Origin: Candidatus Nanoarchaeia archaeon
GTDB lineage: Archaea > Nanobdellota > Nanobdellia > Tiddalikarchaeales > Tiddalikarchaeaceae
Assembly: GCA_028704265.1 (NCBI GenBank)
Contig: JAQVLH010000020.1
Span: 1-11,378 of the forward strand
Reading direction: 5' to 3'
DNA length: 11,378 nucleotides
In this document: positions 4,467 to 11,378 of the stretch, in pieces
Position numbering within the stretch: position 1 is the stretch's first letter
Layout: each line of letters starts with the position of its first letter
Notes under the pieces: generated by a model
What the model saw: only the letters and a program-made list of their open reading frames with translations
The model's database searches: none
What the model was told of the DNA's origin: nothing
Made by a program: the position numbers and the translations under genes

Positions 4467-7331
4467 ATGAAAGCTATTACTCCAGTCATCAGCGTTATAT
4501 TATTAATCATGTTAACTATTGCCACTAGCGCTGCTGCTTTCTTTTTTATTAATTCAACAGTTACTGATTTGCAGTCTGAAGGAGGTACTGAAACTTTTCC
4601 AGGAAGCGATAATTCAAGGCTTAATTTAGTAAGCGTTACTGGCAGTAAAGCAATAGTCAGAAATGATGGAACAACTCCAGTTACTGAAGTTGTCATGTTT
4701 ATTAATGGAGAATTATTAAATTACGTTTTAAATAATCCTATTCAGCCAGGAGAGTTAAGGGAGATTAATTATACTGCTAGGGAAGCTGGAGAGGATTTAG
4801 AGATAAAAATAATCTATAATAGCGGAAAAATTACGCAAGTAACAAGTCCAGCAAGCAAGAATACTGAAAACAGTGGATTCACAGAAATTGCAGCTCCATT
4901 AAATCCTGTTGAAATTAAATATTCAGGATGTCCAAGCAGTAGCGTAGTCGTTAACTTTGATGATAACATATTATTCGGCGATGATGATAATTTAGCCTGC
5001 GGATGCGATAGTGAGATTACTTTAGTTGAGAATCTTAATTCTGGTTTTGAAGCAGGAGAAACTTATTGGGAATTTGGAGCTTCATCAATCACTTCATCAT
5101 ATCATTCTGAAGGTTCTAATTCTCTTAATGTCAGCGTAAATGGGCAGGGACTTATGAGCTTAGTGAACAAAAACTTTGATTATTTAATTAAAAAAGTAAA
5201 TTTTGATTATAATATTTCATCAATTAGCTCTGACGGTTACGTTGTCATGGTAAATATTGAATACAAGAATATTACTGCAGGAGCTAGAATGCTTTATTTT
5301 TTGAGCGCAGGGGATTGGATACAAAATGCTGATTTAGGAGAAGGTCCAATGGGTCCCATATGCGGTGAAATTATAGGGGGCAGTTATGTTAATTGCACTT
5401 ATCTTTCAGATTCTTTTGATACTTGGAATCATTTGTCATTAGATAATATTTATAATGATTTTGAAACTAATTTTGGAGAATTTGATTTTTCATTATTTAC
5501 TAATTCATCTGTTGCTTTCATGGTTCAAACTCCATCTTTAGAAAGCGGAATAGGTGAAGGTTATTTTGATAATGTTATTATGTATTATAATACTAATCCA
5601 GACAATCATATCTGTGATTTAGAAAATAATAAATTAGGTGATGGGATTTGTGTAAGTCAATCATGTAGTGCTACTAATATTAATGATTTAAGAAATGATT
5701 TTTGCGCTTATAATAATCATACTTGGTTTAATGGAACAGTTAGTGGAAGCAATAGTCCATGTTGCGGGGATGACTTAACAAGTGATACTTTTAGTAATGA
5801 TACTGCTTTTTGCTGCGAAAGTAATGAATTCTATGACTGCACTAATGTAGCAGGCTATGAAAAATTGTGCAGGTGCAGCGGAGCAACAATTATAGATACT
5901 TGCGGTGATAATGTCTGCAGTGCATGGGAAGGAATAGCTAACTGCTCATATGATTGCTTACCTCATGTAGTAACTAATAATGCTGTAATTACTGAATTTA
6001 GTGACAGATTAGAAGGCTATTGCAATGCGTCATCACCTAATATTAATGATGTCTTGCAATATAATTATTCATGGATAAAAAATAGCAATACAATTATTAG
6101 TAATATTGAATATAAAATGAATTCAATAGTAACATCTTATTTTCATTCATGTGCAATTTTACAAAACGGCTCAGCAATGTGTTGGGGAAATAATGATAAT
6201 AATTATTTAGGAAATGGCAGCACAGGAGGAAGCAGCAGTATTCCTGTTTTTGTTGCTGGGAATTATCTTTTTAAAGAAATTTCTACAAAAGGGTCACATA
6301 CTTGCGGAATTTTAATAAATGGCTCAGCTGTTTGCTGGGGGTGGAATGCTTATGGTCAATTAGGTATTGGAACTCAAATTAATGCTAATCAACCTGCATT
6401 TGTTACTGGAGATTATAATTTTTCGCAAATAAGTGCAGGCAGTTCTTCAACATGCGGAGTATTAGTTAACGGAAGCGCTGTTTGCTGGGGAGTAGGGGGA
6501 TATGGCAGATTAGGTAATAACTATACCTATGGTCCTACAGAATATCAATTAGTTCCAGTATTTGTTACTGGAGATTATAAGTTTAAAAAAGTTTCAATAC
6601 TAGAAAATCATGCTTGCGGACTTCTTGTAAATAGTTCATTAATGTGCTGGGGAAGAAATCGTTATGGTGAATTAGGAAATGGAGTTGGAGGGGATGGTTA
6701 TGATAGTCTTGTTCCAGTTTTTGTAATTGGAAATTATAATTTTAAAGAAATAGCTGTAGATCGTTATGGTTCATGCGGATTATTGCTCAATGAAAGTCTT
6801 GCTTGCTGGGGAACTATATTAAATTTAGGAGAATTATCAAGCATTCCAAGGCCATTATTTACAAATTATACTTTTAAAAGTTTTTCAAATGGATTAGATC
6901 ACTGGTGCGGAATATTAAGCAATGGCTCATCAGTATGCTACGGATTAGACACTTATGGGCAATTAGGCACAGGAGGATGGACATCAGGAGGCTCTGAGCC
7001 ATATTTTGTTTACAGGAATTATACTTTTGCAGATATTAATGCAGGAGGATATGAAACATGTGGAATAACTCTTAATGGTTCTGCAATGTGCTGGGGTAGT
7101 GATGGCAGTGGAGAATTAGGAAATGGATTATCAGGATATAATAGCAATATGCCTCAATATGTTATAGGTGATTATCAATTTATTAACAATAGTTATTATT
7201 GGAATAAAGATACTTTAATTAGTATATTACCTAATTCATTTTATACTGCAGGAGATACTTTGACTTTTACCTGCAATGTTAAAAATGCTTTCCTTCCAAG
7301 CAATGAAGAGAGCGAATCATTGGAAATTTAA
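4467..7331 (+). CDS. Large surface protein: pilin-like N-terminus, Cys-rich region, Ig-like domain split by an RCC1 propeller
   Basis: Residues 4-30 (ITPVISVILLIML and on) form a single hydrophobic helix of the archaeal type IV pilin N-terminal kind, placing the rest outside the cell. A beta-rich domain of the type that usually follows this N-terminus extends to about residue 130. Residues about 180-375 look like a beta-sandwich with aromatic and glycine-rich strands, perhaps carbohydrate-binding; this is uncertain. Residues 380-497 hold about 15 Cys and end in the CGDNVCSAWEG...NCSYDC pattern found in extracellular Cys-rich modules. About 506-548 looks like the first half of an Ig-like domain (GYCNAS, YNYSWIKN). 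Residues 551-905 are seven RCC1-type blades. Residues 906-954 (DTLTFTCNV) look like the second half of the Ig-like domain. There are many N-glycosylation sequons. The protein has no C-terminal anchor. Likely an adhesion or binding protein; the partner is unknown. It has its own promoter. Confidence 0.85.
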   Translation: MKAITPVISVILLIMLTIATSAAAFFFINSTVTDLQSEGGTETFPGSDNSRLNLVSVTGSKAIVRNDGTTPVTEVVMFINGELLNYVLNNPIQPGELREINYTAREAGEDLEIKIIYNSGKITQVTSPASKNTENSGFTEIAAPLNPVEIKYSGCPSSSVVVNFDDNILFGDDDNLACGCDSEITLVENLNSGFEAGETYWEFGASSITSSYHSEGSNSLNVSVNGQGLMSLVNKNFDYLIKKVNFDYNISSISSDGYVVMVNIEYKNITAGARMLYFLSAGDWIQNADLGEGPMGPICGEIIGGSYVNCTYLSDSFDTWNHLSLDNIYNDFETNFGEFDFSLFTNSSVAFMVQTPSLESGIGEGYFDNVIMYYNTNPDNHICDLENNKLGDGICVSQSCSATNINDLRNDFCAYNNHTWFNGTVSGSNSPCCGDDLTSDTFSNDTAFCCESNEFYDCTNVAGYEKLCRCSGATIIDTCGDNVCSAWEGIANCSYDCLPHVVTNNAVITEFSDRLEGYCNASSPNINDVLQYNYSWIKNSNTIISNIEYKMNSIVTSYFHSCAILQNGSAMCWGNNDNNYLGNGSTGGSSSIPVFVAGNYLFKEISTKGSHTCGILINGSAVCWGWNAYGQLGIGTQINANQPAFVTGDYNFSQISAGSSSTCGVLVNGSAVCWGVGGYGRLGNNYTYGPTEYQLVPVFVTGDYKFKKVSILENHACGLLVNSSLMCWGRNRYGELGNGVGGDGYDSLVPVFVIGNYNFKEIAVDRYGSCGLLLNESLACWGTILNLGELSSIPRPLFTNYTFKSFSNGLDHWCGILSNGSSVCYGLDTYGQLGTGGWTSGGSEPYFVYRNYTFADINAGGYETCGITLNGSAMCWGSDGSGELGNGLSGYNSNMPQYVIGDYQFINNSYYWNKDTLISILPNSFYTAGDTLTFTCNVKNAFLPSNEESESLEI
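6117..7181 (+). repeat. Seven RCC1-type protein repeats (beta-propeller) within the surface-protein gene
   Basis: Seven blades of about 44-54 residues are seen, each with the core C-G-h-L-h-N-x-S-x-x-C-W-G, then an [AY]YGxLG-like turn and a P-x-F/Y-V-x-x-x-Y-x-F strand. The first Cys of each blade is at residue 562, 613, 663, 717, 770, 814 and 865. Seven is the number needed to close an RCC1 propeller. The Cys pair (C, ten residues apart) recurs in every blade and probably forms one disulfide per blade. Blades 5 and 6 are the most divergent: blade 5 lacks the YGxLG turn and blade 6 has CYG for CWG. Confidence 0.9.
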
Positions 7332-7344
7332 TCAAATAAATCTT

Positions 7345-7379
7345 TATTTAAATACTTCTTTATAAAACATTTATAAAGG
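7345..7379 (+). promoter_or_regulatory. Tandem TATA-like boxes before the TBP gene
   Basis: Three TATA-like elements lie within 35 bases: TATTTAAATA (7345-7354), TTTATAAAA (7359-7367) and TTTATAAAGG (7370-7379). The first is about 32 bases before ATG 7381. The third is about 28 bases before the in-frame ATG 7402. The middle one fits neither start for a leaderless transcript. Confidence 0.5.
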
Positions 7380-7380
7380 A

Positions 7381-7977
7381 ATGGCTTTTTTAATTAATAC
7401 TATGGATATTTCATTAAAAAAAGTTGATATAACCAAGGATATTAACTATACAATTCAAAATGTTGTTGCAAGCGCATCATTGTTTGTTGATGTGCCTTTG
7501 GAAAAAGTAGCAACTAAGCTTTCAAACACTGAATATAATCCTGAGCAATTTCCAGGATTAGTTTTAAGATTGACAAGTCTTAAAGTAACTGCATTAGTTT
7601 TTTCAAGCGGAAAAATAGTAGTAACAGGAGTAAAAAGTGAACAAGCAGTGCCTGATGCAGTAAAAGCAATACAAAAAGAGTTAGGAAAAGCGAATATTAA
7701 ATGCACTAAAGCACCAACAATGAAAGTTGAAAACATGGTAGCTTCAGGAGATATTGGATTAAAACTTAATTTAACAGAATTAGCTTTTAGTTTACCAACA
7801 GCAGAATATGAGCCGGAGCAATTCCCAGGATTAGTTTACAAGGTTCCAAATTGGCATATAACTTTTTTATTATTTAGTACAGGAAAAATAGTATGCACAG
7901 GAGCAAAGAATGAATCCGAGATTGTAAAATCAATTAAGGATTTAAGAAAAACATTATTAAACGTTAAAACAAAATAA
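7381..7977 (+). CDS. tbp: TATA-box-binding protein (general transcription factor)
   Basis: TBP binds the TATA box and, with TFB, recruits archaeal RNA polymerase. The protein has the two imperfect direct repeats of the TBP saddle. Each contains an EY-[NE]-PEQFPGLV block followed by a [LV]FS[ST]GKI[VC].TG[VA]K block; the first half covers about residues 20-110 and the second about 111-198. All four DNA-intercalating Phe are present (one in each QFPG and one in each FSSGK/FSTGK). The C-terminus lacks the acidic tail of many archaeal TBPs and ends in basic residues. As annotated from ATG 7381 the product is 198 residues. ATG 7402 (MDISLKKVD, 191 residues) better matches family starts and has a TATA-like box 28 bases upstream, so it may be the true start. 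A T-rich terminator follows. Confidence 0.97.
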   Translation: MAFLINTMDISLKKVDITKDINYTIQNVVASASLFVDVPLEKVATKLSNTEYNPEQFPGLVLRLTSLKVTALVFSSGKIVVTGVKSEQAVPDAVKAIQKELGKANIKCTKAPTMKVENMVASGDIGLKLNLTELAFSLPTAEYEPEQFPGLVYKVPNWHITFLLFSTGKIVCTGAKNESEIVKSIKDLRKTLLNVKTK

Positions 7978-8023
7978 AAAAAGGCGCTTTTTTCCTTTTT
8001 TTATATTTTTTATATTTTTTTTT
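7977..8023 (+). terminator. T-rich terminator after tbp
   Basis: A short inverted repeat AAAAAAG-GCG-CTTTTTT (7977-7993) begins at the tbp stop codon and is followed by several T-tracts broken only by CC and TATA. This fits an archaeal T-tract terminator separating tbp from the MCM gene. Confidence 0.6.
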
Positions 8024-8035
8024 CATAACAAGATA

Positions 8036-8047
8036 GCTTTTTATATC
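8036..8047 (+). promoter_or_regulatory. Putative TATA box of the MCM gene
   Basis: GCTTTTTATATC is centred about 27 bases before the ATG at 8069, predicting a leaderless mRNA. No ribosome-binding site is visible before the ATG. Confidence 0.5.
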
Positions 8048-8068
8048 TTAACATTTTTCTAAAGATTT

Positions 8069-11000
8069 ATGGAATTAGATCAAAATGAAGTAATGGAGAA
8101 ATTTTTCCAATTTGTTAAAACAGAATGTTCAGAAGATTTAGGAAAAGTTATTACTTTAGGAAAAAAAAGTTTCATTATTGATTTTACAAAACTTGACACT
8201 TACGAACCGGATATTGCTCAAGCTTTGCTTGATAATCCAGTAAAATATTTAGACATTTTTGAAGATACACTAGTTCAATTTGAAGAAGGATTAAGTGAAA
8301 AAATTTTTGTAAGATTTATTAATTTGCCAAATAATAGTTATATAAAAATAAGGGATATCAGAAGCAAACATTTAGGTAAGTTCTTGCATACTGATGGCAT
8401 AATCAGGCAGGCAAGTGCAGTAAGGCCGACTTGCACTTTAATAATTTATAAATGCTTAAATTGCGAGCAAAAAGTCAGCGTTATTCAGGATGTTACTGAA
8501 ATGAAATCTCCAGAAAGAGGATGCCCTAATTGCGGAGCAAAAAGATTTGAAATTTTTAAAAACAAGTTAGTTGACACTCAAAGATTAGTATTAGAAGAAT
8601 CCAGCGAGACATTAGATGGCGGCCAGCCAATGAGGCTTAACATTATTTTAAAAAATGATTTAGTTGAACCGGAAATGGTTAAAAGAACTAACCCTGGAAG
8701 TAAAGTAAAAATAGTTGGAATAGTTAATGAATATGCTAAACCAATTCCTGGTTCAAATAATAAAAGCGTAATCTATGATATAATACTTGATGCTAATAAT
8801 ATTGAAAGTGTTGACAAAGAATATGCAGAAATAGAAGTAACCTCAGATGATATTGCACAAATAGAACTATTAAGCAAAGATCCAGAAATTTATGAGAAAT
8901 TAATCAAATCCGTTTCTCCCTCAATTAAAGGAAGAAATCAAGTAAAAGAAGCTTTAGTGCTGCAAATGTTTGGAGGAGTAAGAAAAGAAAAGAAGGATGG
9001 AACAAAAGGAAGAGGGGATATTCATATTTTATTAATAGGTGACCCGGGAACTGGAAAAAGTCAGTTAGTAAAAAGCATGAGCACAGTAGCACCAAAAGCA
9101 AGATTCGTTAGCGGTAAAGGAGCAACAGGCGCCGGACTTACAGCTACAGTTGTAAAAGATGAGATTTTAAGAGGCTGGGCTTTAGAAGCAGGAGCATTAG
9201 TGCTAGCCAATAAGGGTATTCTATGCATTGATGAAATTGATAAAATGACTCCTGAAGATAGAAGTGCAATGCACGAGGCAATGGAGCAGCAATCTTTCCA
9301 TTATAATACAATTATATCTTTAGCTGACGGAAGCGAAACTAAAATAGGGGATTATATTGAAAATTTAATGAAAAAAGATTCTAAAAATGTGATTAAAGGC
9401 ATTAATTGCTTAATACTTCCAATTAAATCAAATGAAAAATTATTGACAACTGACTGGAACACAATAAATGAAATAAAAATTGACAGAGTAAGCAAGCACT
9501 CCGCTCCTAAATACTTTTACAAAATAAAAATTTGCAATGGAAGAGAAATAATAGTAACTCCTGAGCATCCAATTTTTTGCATAGAAAATGGTGAAATAAT
9601 AACAAAGCCTGCAGAAAAATTAAACGGAAATGAATGGGTTCCAATTCCTTTAAAATTGCCAATAAAAGGAACAGAGCAAGAATTTGAAAATAATAATATA
9701 ATAAATAAAAGAGCTTTAAATCATATTAAAATTCCATGCCACAATTCGCTCGAATTTTTTAAAATAATAGGCTATTTCTTATCTGAAGGCTCAAAAGAAA
9801 CAAATAGGAAAAAAATTATAGGTATTAATTTTACAAATAAAGATAAGAGATTGCTTGATGATTTTGAAAATTGCATGAATGAAGTTTTTAAAATAGTTCC
9901 TTTCAAGCAATCAAAAATTGATACTCATGAAAAAAGATTAATGTACAGATATTCTTCAACAGAATTAATTAATTTTATTCAAAATAATTGCCCTGAAATG
10001 CTTAAAACTTCGCACTTTAAACAAATACCTCAAGTTTGCATGAAAGGAACAAAAAAAGATGTTTCAAAGATGCTGTCTTGCATGTTTGAAGGAGACGGTC
10101 ATGTTTCAAAAAAAGAAAGAACCCTAAGAATAGGCTACACCTCAATGAGTAAAAGATTATGCGAGCAAGTGCAGGATTTGCTTTTAAGGTTTAATATAAG
10201 AAGCAACCTGAACATTCACAAGACTTGCAATAAAGTATTAATTACTGGTTATGAAAATATTCTCAATTTCTTAAGCAATATAGGATTTGTAACAATTGAA
10301 AAAAATGAGCTAATAAGAGCCTATTTAAATAATACTGAACCTTCAAGTTTTGTTAAAAATATAGTGCCAAATGTTTCAAAATTATTGCTACCTTTAATTA
10401 AAAAATATTACAATAATAATTCAAATTATGGATATTCTCAAATGAAATTTAATTACTTAAAAAGAAATACTAATATTCATAAAACTTATTTGCAAAAAAT
10501 ATTAAATTCAATTGAAGCAAAAATTATGCCTCAAGAGTATGAATTATTCAATAATTTAAAAAAATTAGCTAATAATGAAATAGGCTGGGAAAAAATAAAA
10601 ACAATTGAAAAAATAAAAAATACTGACCAAGAATGGACTTATGATGTAACAATAGAACCAACACATACGTTTATATCACAAAACATGATATTGCATAATA
10701 CCATTAGTATTTCAAAAGCCAACGTTCAAGCAGTGCTTAATTGTCAAACCAGCATTTTAGCAGCAGCTAATCCAAAACTTGGAAGATTTGACGGCTTTAA
10801 ATCATTGCCTGAGCAGATAGATATGCCAGTAACTCTTTTATCTAGATTTGATTTAATCTTTCCATTTAGGGATATGCCAGATAAAGAAAGCGATAAATCT
10901 TTAGCACAATTTATCTTAAAAGGCCATCAGAATGTTGAAATAAACACTCCTGAACTTCCAACAGATCTTTTAAGAAAATATGTTTCCTATGCCAGGCAAA

Positions 11001-11378
11001 ACATTCATCCAAGATTATCTGATGAAGCTATTGAAGAAATACAATCATTTTTTGTTAATTTAAGAAATAAAGAATTAAGTTCAAGCGGAGGACCAAGGCC
11101 TGTACCATTAACACCAAGACAGCTGGAAGCTTTAATTAGGCTTAGTGAAGCAAGCGCAAAAGTAAGATTAAGCCCAGAAGTTACATTATTTGATGCAAAA
11201 AAAGCAATTACTTTAATGAAATTATATTTATCACAATTAGGAATGGATCCTGAAACCAATGAATTAGACATTGATAGGGTAATGAGCGGAACAACAACCA
11301 GCCAAAGAAGTAAAATTTATGAAGTAATGGATTTACTAAAACAATTAGAAAAAAGCTTTGGAAAAGACATACCTATTG
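8069..11378 (+). CDS. mcm: MCM replicative helicase with in-frame intein, 3' end outside window
   Basis: MCM forms the hexameric ATPase that unwinds DNA at archaeal replication forks. From ATG 8069 the frame is open for 1103 codons to the window edge. The N-terminal domain has a C-x2-C...C-x2-C zinc site (Cys129, 132, 152, 155). The AAA+ module has Walker A GDPGTGKS (324-331), the SGKGATGAGLTA segment and Walker B GILCIDEID (383-391). An intein interrupts the protein after MEQQ (residues 409-877). The extein resumes with TISISKANVQ, sensor 1 LAAANP (Asn901), the arginine finger LLSRFD (Arg926) and the sensor-2 region LTPRQLEAL. The window ends in the C-terminal winged-helix region. Extein residues seen total 634, against a usual 650-700, so only a short piece is missing. 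All catalytic residues are present; activity should require splicing. Confidence 0.97.
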   Translation, partial: MELDQNEVMEKFFQFVKTECSEDLGKVITLGKKSFIIDFTKLDTYEPDIAQALLDNPVKYLDIFEDTLVQFEEGLSEKIFVRFINLPNNSYIKIRDIRSKHLGKFLHTDGIIRQASAVRPTCTLIIYKCLNCEQKVSVIQDVTEMKSPERGCPNCGAKRFEIFKNKLVDTQRLVLEESSETLDGGQPMRLNIILKNDLVEPEMVKRTNPGSKVKIVGIVNEYAKPIPGSNNKSVIYDIILDANNIESVDKEYAEIEVTSDDIAQIELLSKDPEIYEKLIKSVSPSIKGRNQVKEALVLQMFGGVRKEKKDGTKGRGDIHILLIGDPGTGKSQLVKSMSTVAPKARFVSGKGATGAGLTATVVKDEILRGWALEAGALVLANKGILCIDEIDKMTPEDRSAMHEAMEQQSFHYNTIISLADGSETKIGDYIENLMKKDSKNVIKGINCLILPIKSNEKLLTTDWNTINEIKIDRVSKHSAPKYFYKIKICNGREIIVTPEHPIFCIENGEIITKPAEKLNGNEWVPIPLKLPIKGTEQEFENNNIINKRALNHIKIPCHNSLEFFKIIGYFLSEGSKETNRKKIIGINFTNKDKRLLDDFENCMNEVFKIVPFKQSKIDTHEKRLMYRYSSTELINFIQNNCPEMLKTSHFKQIPQVCMKGTKKDVSKMLSCMFEGDGHVSKKERTLRIGYTSMSKRLCEQVQDLLLRFNIRSNLNIHKTCNKVLITGYENILNFLSNIGFVTIEKNELIRAYLNNTEPSSFVKNIVPNVSKLLLPLIKKYYNNNSNYGYSQMKFNYLKRNTNIHKTYLQKILNSIEAKIMPQEYELFNNLKKLANNEIGWEKIKTIEKIKNTDQEWTYDVTIEPTHTFISQNMILHNTISISKANVQAVLNCQTSILAAANPKLGRFDGFKSLPEQIDMPVTLLSRFDLIFPFRDMPDKESDKSLAQFILKGHQNVEINTPELPTDLLRKYVSYARQNIHPRLSDEAIEEIQSFFVNLRNKELSSSGGPRPVPLTPRQLEALIRLSEASAKVRLSPEVTLFDAKKAITLMKLYLSQLGMDPETNELDIDRVMSGTTTSQRSKIYEVMDLLKQLEKSFGKDIPI
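9293..10699 (+). mobile_element. MCM intein with LAGLIDADG homing endonuclease (469 aa)
   Basis: The intein lies between extein residues MEQQ and TISI. It starts with Ser1 (block A: SFHYNTIISLADGSE) and ends with ILHN followed by extein Thr, so the splice-junction residues are Ser1, penultimate His, terminal Asn and Thr+1. Block B is TPEHP (MCM residues 497-501). A two-motif LAGLIDADG endonuclease lies inside: motif one IIGYFLSEG with Glu573, motif two LSCMFEGDG with Asp676, so both expected acidic residues are kept. Block F is TIEPTHTFISQNM near the C-terminus. A Lys/Asn-rich stretch with a possible helix-turn-helix lies between the second motif and block F. Base composition resembles the host gene. 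The element looks intact and potentially able to splice and home. Confidence 0.95.

Noticed and set aside
4460..4696. Minus-strand open frame over the start of the surface-protein gene
   Set aside because: It is a mirror of the hydrophobic pilin-like segment, with no promoter or homology.
6117..7181. DNA-level tandem repeat or CRISPR-like array
   Set aside because: The periodicity is at protein level (RCC1 blades of 44-54 residues) with diverged codons and no conserved DNA repeat or spacers.
7455..7736. Minus-strand open frame inside tbp
   Set aside because: It is fully antisense to conserved TBP sequence and has no independent support.
9293..10699. The non-MCM stretch could be read as a gene disruption making mcm a pseudogene
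   Set aside because: The frame is open throughout, splice-junction residues and intein blocks are present, and MCM homology resumes exactly at the predicted junction.
11005..11271. Minus-strand open frame inside the 3' part of mcm
   Set aside because: It is antisense to the conserved sensor-2 region and has no recognisable features.

Overview
The window is AT-rich archaeal DNA. Replication and transcription genes of clearly archaeal type (RFC small and large subunits, TATA-binding protein, MCM helicase) sit beside a surface protein with an archaeal type IV pilin-like N-terminus. TATA-like boxes lie about 26-30 bases before most start codons, with almost no Shine-Dalgarno signals. Small compact genes, TAA at every visible stop and rather divergent core proteins suggest a DPANN-type lineage (Woesearchaeota or Pacearchaeota-like). 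That placement is an inference, not a phylogeny.

Layout: 1-702 (+) is an Asn-rich protein of unknown function, probably the 3' part of a longer surface-protein gene. 736-2810 (-) is an rfcS-rfcL clamp-loader operon with 2 bases between the genes. 2811-2906 is a divergent promoter region. 2907-3149 (+) and 3138-3419 (-) are two small convergent genes that overlap by 12 bases: an unknown 80-residue protein and a PqqD-like protein. 3543-4409 (+) is a Bro-N/DinD-like protein of the phage antirepressor type. 4467-7331 (+) is a 954-residue surface protein with a pilin-like membrane anchor, a Cys-rich region and a seven-bladed RCC1-type propeller. 7381-7977 (+) is TBP. 8069 to the window end (+) is MCM, interrupted by a 469-residue intein with a LAGLIDADG homing endonuclease. 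No intergenic stretch exceeds about 125 bases. I saw no tRNA, rRNA, CRISPR array or insertion sequence.

How the genes fit together: RFC loads the sliding clamp, MCM unwinds DNA at the fork and TBP starts transcription, so the window is an informational neighbourhood with accessory genes between. Points most worth a second look: (i) RfcS has Gly where the Walker B Mg-binding Asp should be, with a new Asp two residues before the sensor-1 Asn; (ii) the MCM intein separates Walker B from sensor 1; (iii) all seven RCC1 blades carry an N-x-S sequon at the same hairpin, and the propeller seems to be inserted inside an Ig-like domain; (iv) three TATA-like boxes lie directly before the gene for TBP itself.
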